The notes below the pieces were generated by a model that saw only the letters and a program-made list of their open reading frames with translations, was not told the origin of the DNA and did not search any database. From Antedon bifida (taxonomy: Eukaryota > Echinodermata > Crinoidea > Comatulida > Antedonidae): a stretch of DNA of 64,000 nt. The stretch covers positions 35,283,001-35,347,000 of the forward strand of contig OY727095.1 of the NCBI GenBank assembly GCA_963402885.1, read 5' to 3'. A program made the translations under genes and the position numbers. Numbering within the stretch: the stretch's first letter is position 1; the number at the start of each line of letters is the position of its first letter. Below are positions 1-10,458 of the stretch, piece after piece.

Positions 1-606
1 ATGTAATTGTATTATAAGGGATATTAAGCAAATGATAATAATTATAGTACATCTGAATATACATTGCCAGTAGTACAAGTATTCTGTCATTTGTATTACG
101 TTATTAGCAGAAAAGTTCATTAATTTGTTTTTTTTTTCCTGCGGTTTAAATAAACCGCTTGATTCTTAACCTTTCAAAAGTGTTGTAGTAAAAACAACAA
201 TTTACAAATGATTGATGGTTTTTAAAAATAACAAATTAGTTCGTTTTTATTTATTTTAATCCAAAATGTTCTTTAAAATTACAAAGTATAAAAAATACAT
301 CGTTTCAATTAAAGTTTTGTGGATTAAAAAGTGAATTATTTATTGTATATTTACGTGTAAAAGCTATTGCATTGAGACGAATGCTGACCTTCAGCAATTT
401 GATAAAATATTTATAACCGACCTACAATAATAATGATAATAATAATAAAAAAAACTTTACGTATAGTGAATGTAAAATATGTTTACTTTTAGAACATAAA
501 ACCTATTTTTGGATTTTGATTGTGTATTTAACTAAAATCTTACCTTTCTGTAATTCGTATAATAAATAAATGTTATAATAGTATCACGTGACTTCAATAT
601 TGTGTA
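1..606. other. AT-rich non-coding stretch
   Basis: No open frame of note and no splice-bounded exon seen. It contains a short (aat)n/(gat)n microsatellite around 425-450. Confidence 0.5.
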
Positions 607-1006
607 AAGCTCTGTCTACACTATCAAACTGTATGTGACAAAAAAATGTGATGTGCCCATGGACACAATGATGTCATATCATATGATATAAAACATTCAC
701 CCACGATTATGTCTTTTAAAGCTAGATACAGATCTCATTTCTTTTCATAACATTTAACTTCCAGTTTATATTTTTTGTTGCTATTATTATTAATTGTAAT
801 TGTATAAGATTTAAATTTGTATCCGTTTTTGTCGACAGGACCACAATGCAAAACAATTATATTTCTACTTGATTGTGTATAATCCGATATAAATATGTTG
901 TTAAAAAAAAAAAAATAATATCACTACCATATTTAAGCATATCACTACCATATTTGGGCACATAACACTTTTTTGTCAAACTAGTTCGATAGTGTAGACA
1001 GAGCTT
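607..1006. mobile_element. Foldback (MITE-like) element, family with TIR aagctctgtctacac
   Basis: The ends are inverted copies: aagctctgtctacactatca at the left and its near-exact reverse complement (tgatagtgtagacagagctt type) at the right. The interior is non-coding and AT-rich. A shorter 162-bp copy sits at 24225-24386 and a truncated copy at 53111-53194. They share internal words such as atgtgatgtgccca and catatcactaccat. Confidence 0.8.
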
Positions 1007-1129
1007 AATGAACATTCAATTAACGTTAATCCTTTGTATTTATGTTCTTGTTCATTGACTACGGACTTGTGCCGTCAACCGATTGTTAAATTGGGCGCTT
1101 TTATTTGTTATTTATTGTAAAATTGTTTT

Positions 1130-1280
1130 TATGTTCACATACGTTATGTAATTATTATGTGTCATGAGGAGGGGCGTCAGTCTCTATGTCCATCAACCAA
1201 ATAATACTTTGTTTTGTTTGTATACATTATGATGATGTTTGCTGATTGTCGAAATAAATGTTGAAATAAATTGAATAAAT
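1130..1280 (+). mobile_element. Possible LINE 3' end
   Basis: Non-coding segment ending in a degenerate simple tail of the type gaaataaatgttgaaataaa. The tail resembles those at 13860-13975, 25780-25832 and, on the other strand, 52995-53050. This pattern is typical of non-LTR retrotransposon 3' ends; no reverse transcriptase is present. Confidence 0.35.
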
Positions 1281-1947
1281 CCTGATGATGACGTTAAACC
1301 CAACATTTAAAGAGGTGTGATGAATGTTAACAACCACGTGATGTACGGTTCTTATTATACGAACATATTGAGAGTGGTTCGCTCGATTTATGACGTAATA
1401 GACAAGATTCCACCCCTACGTCCAGCATCTCTCCAACTACTTTCACTCATCTTCCAAAATTCCAAGAAGATTCTGTCACTACCGCGCATGCGTTGGATTC
1501 GATTGATACTCTATTTTTGTTCTATTTTCTGTATTACATTCACAAATTAATTCCATTCAAAATAATGAAAAGATAGAATTGGAATAATTCACCAGATAAT
1601 TATCGGTTTGTTGAAAACGATCATACATAAAACATACTTTAAAATATATTAAAATAAGCAATTTCTTTATAAAAAAATTGCATTCTAATGATTCAGCTTT
1701 TAGTAATGCGAGTTCCACAACAACGCAGTGTCTAAATTGATTGTATTTTGGTACAAATATTACTGTACAAAAATAAATTAACATTATGTTATGTAAATAC
1801 GTTACAAAAACCCGGTTAAACTAATTTAGGCTTATATTTGTTTAGATATATTGAAAAGTTTGTTTGAATTAGTCGATTACACCCATATTACAGGTAAAGA
1901 TATCATAGCAGCACCTGTTTGTAGCCTAATATAAGAATACAATTGAT

Positions 1948-2105
1948 AAAGCCTTGGTTTCCATTAGGACGCAACGCAAGGACGTAGACGCAACGTAAGT
2001 GACTTAACCAATCACAAGCGATGAATTATTCGAACTGTCGCTTGCCTTTGAAGCTTGCGTTGCGTTTACGTCCTTCCGTTGCGTCACAAGTGGGAACCAA
2101 GCTTT
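1948..2105. mobile_element. Foldback (MITE-like) element, family with TIR aagcttggttcccac
   Basis: About 158 bp. The left arm (ggtttcc, then gcaacgcaaggacgta) is mirrored by the right arm (tacgtccttccgttgcgt, then gtgggaaccaagcttt). Relatives are at 4431-4575 (3' end lost) and 55278-55460. Both arms carry the shared phrase cgcaacgcaag. Non-coding. Confidence 0.75.
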
Positions 2106-2106
2106 A

Positions 2107-3720
2107 GGCTAATTAAAGGCGAAATGTTATCCTGATTCCATTATTATACTGTAATTAGTGCTTTACAAATGTTTGTAATTTAGACCACATCATTGATAAA
2201 TAATAACTGGATAAACCAACTAAAAAGATTTAAATGAAAAAATGTAGCACAATAACAAACCATCCTGCCCAAAACAGAAAAATATGGAAACAAGTCGTGG
2301 AAATGACGGAAACGTTTTTCGAAAAGAAGAGAGATTGATAAACACTAGACAACATGCCATACTATAGATATAACAAAAAACAACGGTACAGGGGATAGCA
2401 GCTCTGTGATGATCTAATAGTAGAAAGAAATTAGTATACTTTACTATTTCATTTGTGAAGATGACACTTATTCGACGACTTCATAACACAACTCCTATTC
2501 ATTAGTGCGAAGACTATATATCTATATTATATATTGATATTTATTCGCATTCTATGATTAAATCTGCAACATTTTCGAATATTGGATTTTAAATTCTCAT
2601 GTTCAATTACAGTCTCTTAATGTGCGATAGGAATCACATATTAAGGATAATTGGTTTCGGATGAAGATTTCTACATGCTTCAGGGAATTAAAGACGAGTG
2701 TAATAGATAGACAAATCATTAGAGGTGCTAGATGACTTTCGCGATATTGTGGGTTTGTGGAATTTGTTGGCAACTTACTCTTATAAAGACACCCACTCTG
2801 TAAACGATCCTTATTGTGTTGTCTTTTGGGAGATTTACTCAACTTTGTCTCCATTCTTCATTACACTTCCATTATATTATCATTTATCTATCTTTTTTTG
2901 GTTGCAATGTAGCGTGCACTTCATAAAAAGGCAGATAATAGTCAGACATATTAATTATGAAGGAAATCACCCTGGTGATATTTCTGCGCACAGAATTCTA
3001 TACAAAATATTATGTTCAGAGAAGCTGAGGTGTGATGAGGCAGTCCTGTAGAATAAATGTGGCCATGAGTTATGGTGGTTAAATACTAACTAACTAACTA
3101 ACTAAGAAGTTTGTGGCTAAACACATACAATTTCAGAAAGCAGCCTTTAACCTAAATAGAAAATGATAAAGTAAACAAGCATCACCCTGGACGGAAAATC
3201 TAATATCAATTCAATTCTTCTTTCTATACCTTAAATTTAATTAATTCATAACGTCAAATTTCCCATGGGCCGGGAGGGAGATCTAATTTCTTACTAGCAG
3301 CAAAAACAAATATAATCACAAACTTAGAGAATAGATCATTATATAGGCTAAATATGGATACAATAATAACGTCATTTAATTGGATGGCCTAAAATAATAT
3401 TGATAATGTTAAAAGTAATAAATGGACTTTATGAATGGAAATATTATAGGAATCAACACGAGGAAAGGGGTGTAGGCCTACACCTGACCACATAGTGGAA
3501 CTATGCTAATAATATTGATGATTATAGAAGTAATGAATGAAACTTTATATTATGAAAAATTATAGGAATTAGTATGAGGAAAGGATAGTACACCTGATCA
3601 CATATAGTGTAAACCCTGATTACTTTAATCTTACACTGGTATAGTAATATCATGCAATATTCCAACATTTTAATTGTGACACAGTGTGTTTTTGACATAG
3701 TATTCTATCTTTTTGTTTCA
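2107..3720. other. Non-coding region upstream of the SGFFN precursor gene
   Basis: Only short chance frames are present. A roughly 100-bp motif recurs twice (tagtatgaggaaagg/aacacgaggaaagg with acacctgaccacata, around 3450-3500 and 3570-3605). The region probably contains the promoter and a 5' non-coding exon of the downstream gene, but I cannot place them. Confidence 0.4.
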
Positions 3721-3770
3721 GATAATAAGCGTACAAGCGAGGTAGTACACCAATAACGGAAGCATAGAAT

Positions 3771-5692
3771 ATGTATTCAATTTTGTTTACTGTGATGATT
3801 ACCATCACGATGGTTGGATGTGGAAGTACAGAAGACATAGCAGAATATGAATCAGGGCCAGTAAGTTATACAACTAAGAAAAGTGTGCTAATATTTGTCA
3901 CAAATGGCGCTCCATACGAATATTATTTTATGAATCTATTTACATGCCTTAAATATTGTTGATGAGTGAGGTAATTTTATCGCAAAATCACTCAGCGAAA
4001 GTATTAGCAATGATTATGGAAATACATCACTACATTACCAATGAATATGCACAGAACCATTGAGTATATAAATTTCTGTGTAGAATGATTTATTACATAA
4101 TACTATTGTATATGACATTTTAGCGTTTGAACATTGTCCAAACCTATTTCTATTATTTCACAATCAACTACTATTAATGGTCGGAGAGTTTTTCCAATAT
4201 AGAATATTGTATAATTATTGTTGACGCGATTTACATGGTCATGAGTAATGCGTTTTATGGAGATTTAAGCGCGTGCAAAATGTCAAATTAATAAAGTTAT
4301 TATAGCAAATTTGGTTAGTGCCCAAACTTTTCCATCATCATCAATAATCATCATCATTAATCATCATCATCATCGTCATTAATCATCATCATTAATCATC
4401 ATTGATTGTGACGCGCGCAATCTCTTACCTAAGCTTGGTTTCCCACTTCAACGGAAGGCGTACACGAAGCACAAGTCCGTTGACCAATTACAAGCGACGA
4501 TATTGATGACCCATCATCACGCCGTGATTTGCACATGCATTGCGCTACGTCCAAGTTACGAGTGACGTCATGCGTAGTTCAATTCAATTTGACACCATAA
4601 TCCTTTCAAATTACTACACAATATTCAATAATGTATCATTACCCGTATACAACTAACTATTATGAACACTTTAGCTTCATCAGTATACAGTAATATACTA
4701 CTCTGAAATTATATATTACTGTGATACGATACAGATAATGATATATAAACCGCCGTCTAAGGTAGAATTGTGTATAATATATCAATAACGTATTGTGTGA
4801 CGATGATAGATACTATCAGGTGGGATATATTATTTCCATGTATACCTTCTATTGAAACATCAAACAAACGGACATTTACTGATATGTCTCTAGTAATTTT
4901 AAAGCCATAGAAGAATGAAAACAAGATTGAATTAGAATCAGGGAATGGCAATCTCACGTTAGACTAACCGACCGACTGACTGGTCAAGCCGAACGCATAG
5001 TCAAGTACTCACTATTTTAATATCACGATTGATAGATTCATGGCGTAATATATTTATTGATTGATTCATATAGTAATCGATTTTTTGATTGACTCATATA
5101 GTGTAATTGATTTATTGATTGATTCATAGCGTAATCGATTAATTGATTGATTCATGGCGTAATCGATTTATTGATTGATTCATGGCGTAATCGATTTATT
5201 GATTGATTCATGGCGTAATCGATTTATTGATAGATTCATGGCGTAATCGAATTATTGATTGATTCATGGCGTAATCGATTTATTGATTGATTCATGGCGT
5301 AATCGATTTATTGATTGATTCATGGCGTAATCGATGTATTGATCGATTAATGGCCTAATCAATTTATTGATTGATTCATAGTGTAATCGAATTATTATTT
5401 GTCGTTTCAGATTCAAAACACACTTGGACTTGGTATACCACAAATTTGGCCAGAAGAGGGCGATATTGCCGAACTTGAAGAACAGATCGCAAAACATGAA
5501 GCTATTATCAAATATTTGAATCATTTAAGAAACCAATATTTGCAAGGAAGCCAAACAAAAAGGAGTGGATTTTTCAACAGACGTTCAGGAAATAACGTAT
5601 ACGATGTAGACTGGCAAAAAATAGGCGATTACGCAGCTAAAAGAAGCGGCTTTTTTAATCGGAAAAGAAATGCATACGAAGAGAGAAAATAA
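3771..5692 (+). CDS. Putative neuropeptide precursor with two SGFFN peptides (2 coding exons)
   Basis: Coding exons are 3771-3860 and 5411-5692, joined in phase 0 to give 123 residues. The donor at 3861 is GTAAGT; the acceptor at 5408-5410 follows a T-rich tract ending in CAG. A further acceptor (tttttgtttcag, ending 3721) lies 49 nt before the ATG, so a 5' non-coding exon is likely. The N-terminus is a hydrophobic signal peptide (residues 1 to ~18). Residues ~48-75 form a charged helix-prone spacer. Then come KR-SGFFN-RR (SGFFN 82-86), an 18-residue spacer peptide (89-106), and KR-SGFFN-RKR (109-113). This is the layout of a secreted precursor cut by prohormone convertases. No Gly precedes the basic sites, so the peptides would not be amidated. 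I do not recognise the family; RSGFFN only faintly recalls orcokinin-type RSGFGFN. The stop codon lies inside an AATAAA hexamer (5688-5693). Confidence 0.7.
4327..4405. repeat. (atc)n microsatellite
   Basis: Imperfect run of atcatcatc/attaatc triplets within the intron of the SGFFN precursor gene, just before a truncated foldback element. Confidence 0.85.
4431..4575. mobile_element. Truncated foldback (MITE-like) copy
   Basis: Starts with aagcttggtttcccact, the TIR of the elements at 1948 and 55278, and keeps degraded internal similarity (acaagcgacgat, acgtcc). The matching right terminus is not recognisable. It lies in the intron of the SGFFN precursor gene. Confidence 0.55.
5028..5390 (+). 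repeat. 28-bp minisatellite, ~13 copies, in the intron of the SGFFN precursor gene
   Basis: The unit is about 28 bp (aatcgatttattgattgatt plus catggcgt), strongly periodic from 5100 to 5390 and more diverged before that. The array ends only about 20 nt upstream of the exon-2 acceptor, so it abuts the polypyrimidine tract and probably the branch-point region. Confidence 0.9.
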
Positions 5693-5693
5693 A

Positions 5694-8272
5694 CGTCTTT
5701 TTTATTTTATAGGATAGGCTAATCGTTGTTAAACTATAATATAAACTTATTTTCAGATGTTACAATAAATTAGCACAGAGAGAATTCTATCATTTCAAAG
5801 TCAACTCTGACGACTGAATAATTTGCATTTGATGGTCCAACGAAAAAAAAATGATCTGTTACTTTTTAAAAATGAAAAAAAAAACAACATATGTTGGTGA
5901 TTTAAAATTGCTATAATAAACAAAATATTTTTTATATAACCGATCAGTGGATGTATTGTAGTTAGCCTATGAAGGAATTTCTTTATTTATTCAAATTCTA
6001 TGTTTTAAAAGAATGGTGGTGTTTCTGTCCCCAATGGCCACTAATTACCTAAATTACAGAAACTCATCGTGGTCTATTCAAGTTTTAATATTTTGATATT
6101 AAGACAACTTAATAGTGCCTAAAATATGATGGCTAATCAAATTCTCTCTCAATTCTGGAAAATCAGAGAGGAGGAAAGAGGACTTTCATTTATGTACGTC
6201 CAAAATGTATTATAGATTATGTGCTGTATAAAATCACACTATTTTGATGAATGTGTACGCAATGTTTGATAAACAGTCTGTAAACGCAAATCAACAAGTC
6301 CAGGGGAGAGCGCTATTCTTCCCTAGAATCATAGTTCATTTTGTTTTATACAAAGTTTGCCTTAAAGAAAATAAAAAATCAGAGTAAAATTACAAAATCG
6401 GTTTCGAAATTCGACTTGTTCACATGTCACTGATAATATATATTCATGATTAATTTAAAGAGGTGAAACAATACATACAATATAAATAAAATCATTTTAG
6501 TCTATAGTAACGCTTTATAAAAATTGTAATCAACCAAAACAATGTTGTATCTTGTGTTAATTCTGTAATTATTTCATAAGCTAAATTATGCCTGCAGTAA
6601 AATTTGTAAATCAATGATGAATGATTGTATATTTATTATGTATAATACGTTAGAATCCTAACGGTAGCGCTAACATTTTGTCTTAAATTAGTCTGTGACA
6701 TTACGTCACACAATTTGACGCGTGCGTCGTGCGTACCAATGACGTAGACTGTTTAAGGTGTGGGGAGTAAAATTAAAAAAAAATCGAAACACTGGAAGCG
6801 GAAATCTTAACTATTGTTTGACAAAATTGTATATGCTTTCCATGTCTCCTGAATGTGACGCATATTTTTCGTTGCCAACGATGGAACTCCCAGTGCCTCC
6901 TCTAGCCTACGCCCATGCGTACGAACGTTTACGATTAAGTCGCAATTTTGCACTCACCATTTGTGCATGGTTTTACCGACGAATTTGAGATAAAATTTAA
7001 CTTTTAAAATCTTTGCAATTAATGAATAAACCTAATTTTATGACTGTGTAAATTGAAGAAAAAATAAAATGCACCATATTACACCTTGACTATGTGTTGT
7101 TTATATTCATCAATAATAATAATTTTTGTATATATATATATATATATACCAATAATTATTCAAGGACAACTTTAGGTTCTTGACATTTTTTAACTTATTT
7201 TTCTTTCTTCTTTTTATTTTTCGGTATACAGGTAAGTGTTTATCTTTATGTTTAAATTGACCAGTATGACCTCATTTTCAAATGTAAAATATTGCAGAAA
7301 TATTTATTTATTATATTTAATAGTTACATATCAAATCGTATAATAATAGTAAAGGTATTATAAATCTGTTTCCAAATGTAAAGGTAAAGTGAGACATCAA
7401 TCGTAATTAACCAACGGTGATGGCGTTATCAGGCAATCACGAACGTTCAGTGGCAGATCCAAACGCTTTAACATTACCTTATTTATATAATCTTTTTATC
7501 CGCGTAAAAATACGCGGGTATTTGTTGAGATACAATCGTACGCTGGTGACAGGGATTAGAGTAAGGATAGCACCATAGCGTCTGAAGACCTGCAGTGGGT
7601 GCAGAGAATTCAATGTGCGCCTTCAGCAATTATTAAAGGCTGTTTTAATATCAGCATTTCTCTTGACTAGCGGAGCTGTTCAATAATTGAACATCATAAG
7701 CGACGTTGATCATGAGGAATGACATACTGTATAATGCAACAATTAGAAAAACAAATCCTGAAATCATAGATCTACAAAGGAAACACCATGTGTAGAACAG
7801 TCATTTTGTCTATGCACCTTAATGCCTTAATGGCATACTAACGATCTAACTATTGCACGGATACCAAACATGGTCTCCACTGAATAGTGTCACTAAAATG
7901 CCTAGGTGTTCACTTACCTTGTTGTCTCATTGTATCCTACGTCTTCTTCTCCAGCTATCAGATGTCATTTCTTAGGCGGTATAGGAGCCTATCTTTCTTC
8001 TAACGTGATACAGCAACTCACCTAGTAATTTTACAGGTGGCTACTCAGGTATGCTCATACAGGTGTCAAGTTTCCTGGGATGTACATTTAGCGCCAATCA
8101 CAATCAATGTATAATATAATATTATTCATCATTATTGCCCTTGTCTATTTAATTTTTAAGAATACAGGTTTGCTTGCGGGGTTTTTGATTGAAATAAATT
8201 TCAGAAATTTTAATAATGATGCCACATAATAAAGTCTATTAATAATTATCATTATTTTATTTATTTGTTACA
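5694..8272. other. Non-coding region
   Basis: No splice-supported exon recognised. It has a (ta)n run at 7131-7147, CRE-like words (ttacgtcac, tgacgtag) at 6700-6745, and a 7-bp perfect hairpin (ccgcgta aaaa tacgcgg) near 7499-7516. Donor-like GTGAGT and GTAAGT sequences occur on the minus strand at about 6955, 7910 and 8032, but no open exon links them. Confidence 0.4.
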
Positions 8273-8467
8273 CCATATTTAATGAGAGTGATCCATCCAG
8301 CAATTGCTGATCATTAGAGGTTCACAAGACAAACATATACACAAGATGCTCTACATTACAAGTCTGAGAGTGGAGTTGTAATTTTGTCCTGACATGTGAC
8401 TGGACTTGAACCCAGGACCCTTGGAGTGGTAGCCAAGCATCATAACCACCAAGCCACAACTCCACTC
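8273..8467 (-). mobile_element. tRNA-derived SINE, copy 1
   Basis: Read on the minus strand it begins gagtggagttgtggcttgg and then has a tRNA-like promoter: an A-box-like tggcttggtgg and a B-box-like ggttcaagtcc about 50 nt later. It ends in the tail atcactctcattaaatatgg. The second copy, at 62886-63117, shares the same head, body and tail with an extra ~36 bp. It is not a functional tRNA gene, because no cloverleaf or anticodon arm can be formed with confidence. Confidence 0.8.
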
Positions 8468-9843
8468 CGTTCGTCAATATTGTTTAAATAATATTGCCTC
8501 GTTAAAAGACCTACAGCATAATATAATTGGTTGTTTTTAGTTTGAGATAAAGTTAAAAAATTATGAAATATAATATAGTATTCAATAATATTATCATCAA
8601 TATCCACAGGTTTCCAATGTTTGCATGAATAAAATGGCGCCCTCACATGCATTTGAATTTCTACAATGTATGACTCAATCATTAAAATAAAACACACAAG
8701 ACACAAGAATGGTAATGTATCCAGATTTCAAAGTTTATTCCTGTGAACATATCGACACTCAGCACACGATCATTTTCTTGGGTATTTAGGCCTACAATCT
8801 TGATCAACAAAATTAATTACTGGACGGGCGTCCCTTAACAACGTACGACAAAAGCCGCTCTCTTGATTAAGCGGCAAACTTCGTTACCAAACTATGTCAA
8901 TTTCTTACAACAACATAACAACGTATAACACTAATAGACATACGCAATGTTGTTAATGTTGTCTTGTAAGTGCACCGCATGTATGCATCTTACTAATGAG
9001 TCAAACCATGTGTAGAACATTTATTACATTCAATTTCAACTTATTTTGATTGATTAGCAAAATAAAATGACGAGAAGCTTGTTGCTATCTTGGATTACGT
9101 TCTAACACATAATAATATTATATTCATTGTGAATGTACAATATGCAAATAAATATGTAAATGTAATGTAAATTATTTACTCATAGATAAATGTATATAAA
9201 TGTACTTTATTAACATATTATACTATACATGTTTGTAAAATATAATGCATGTATATAATTACATTATATAAATATGATTACATTATTATATACATACCTA
9301 TAAATGTATTCAGTAAATGATTATGTATATTATGTATAACTGGGTGCCGGTATAGGCGGATATGTTTGTATGGATGGGGAGGCCTACTGCTTTCAATTTT
9401 AAGCTATTGATGATACATCATCATCATCTTTTAAAATATTATTATTTCCATATCCCCCGAAAACTTATTTATGAATACTTGTTGCAATTTTATTGTTTTT
9501 AAAGTGTTTTTGGAGTCCCCTGATTAGGCCTATGGTTGTCCCAAAGGCGGGATTTATTAATATGACATCGTCTGGACATACACGTTTGTATGTTGTGTCA
9601 GGACGGTTACGATTGGCAAACATGAATTATAATAAATCCATACTGAAATTATTTAAATGTAATTAATCTAACTTTCTGTTAAATCTCTGTATATAAAATC
9701 ATTATTTGTTACAGTTATCGTATCCCAATTTTACGTTTTTCAAATTTGTTAATTCTCTTCCAAAAATGGACGTAATATTTGCAATAGGCAAATCATAAAA
9801 AAATACCTTTTTTTTGATAATAAGAGTTGCTTGCACATCCACA
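8468..9843. other. AT-rich non-coding region
   Basis: A section at 9110-9350 is dominated by tata/atgtaa-type low-complexity sequence. No coding exon seen. Confidence 0.4.
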
Positions 9844-10020
9844 AACCTACTGCAAAGAATACACATCAACATTGTTGATGGTATTCATTCATTTCTAACC
9901 GTAACCTACTGCAAAAAATACACATCAACATTGTTGATGGTATTCATTCATTTCTAACTCTAACCTACTGCAAAAAATACACATCAACGTTGTTGATGAT
10001 ATTATTCATTCATTTCCGAA
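9844..10020. repeat. 59-bp tandem repeat, 3 copies
   Basis: Three units beginning aacctactgcaaa. Each includes the palindrome atcaacattgttgat and ends tattcattcatttctaac. It lies downstream (minus sense) of the stop codon of the peptide precursor ending at 10459. Confidence 0.9.
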
Positions 10021-10110
10021 CTGTAACTTCCTTGACATAATTCAGCCCATTGTAATATAAATTGTTTCTGATTTTGTTTGTAAAGAATTCTGGTTTGAAA
10101 CTTCAATCCA

Positions 10111-10322
10111 GTCAGCATCTCAGATACTGCAGTACCTTCAGTATCTCAGCATCTCAGATACTGCAGTACCTTCAGTATCTCAGATACTGCAGTACCTTCA
10201 GTATCTCAGCATCTCAGATACTGCAGTACCTTCAGTATCTCAGATACTGCAGTACCTTCAGTATCTCAGATACTGCAGTACCTTCAGTATCTCAGCATCT
10301 CAGATACTGCAGTACCTTCAGT
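10111..10322. repeat. 26/34-bp compound minisatellite with hairpin units
   Basis: Seven near-identical blocks built on cagatactgcagtacc plus ttcagtatct, some followed by an extra 8 bp (cagcatct). Each block contains the inverted pair gatactg...cagtatc. In minus orientation it starts about 135 nt after the stop codon of the peptide precursor, so it may lie in that gene's 3'UTR. The 105-codon frame across it is only a by-product of the repeat. Confidence 0.9.
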
Positions 10323-10458
10323 AACTTGGTACGAAATCCGATTGCTGGTCAGGCCATAAACATAATGAACGGAATGTGATGAACTAGCTGCAATCCTTGA
10401 AGAATGTTCAGCCTGTTTGAGTCGAATCCAAAATTGTCTTTACAACATTAAACATAAC

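Noticed and set aside
6758-6988. 76-codon plus-strand frame preceded by CRE-like sites
   Set aside because: No signal peptide, domain or splice support; ordinary chance length.
7860-8045. Minus-strand GTAAGT and GTGAGT donors suggesting an exon
   Set aside because: All frames between plausible acceptors and the donors are closed. It could be a non-coding transcript but there is no positive evidence.
8440-8706. 88-codon minus-strand frame, and a possible tRNA gene at the same place
   Set aside because: The tRNA-like promoter belongs to a SINE; no cloverleaf can be drawn and the frame runs through the SINE.
10062-10379. 105-codon plus-strand frame with repeats of YCSTFSIS
   Set aside because: Produced entirely by the 26/34-bp minisatellite; no start context, splice sites or family similarity.
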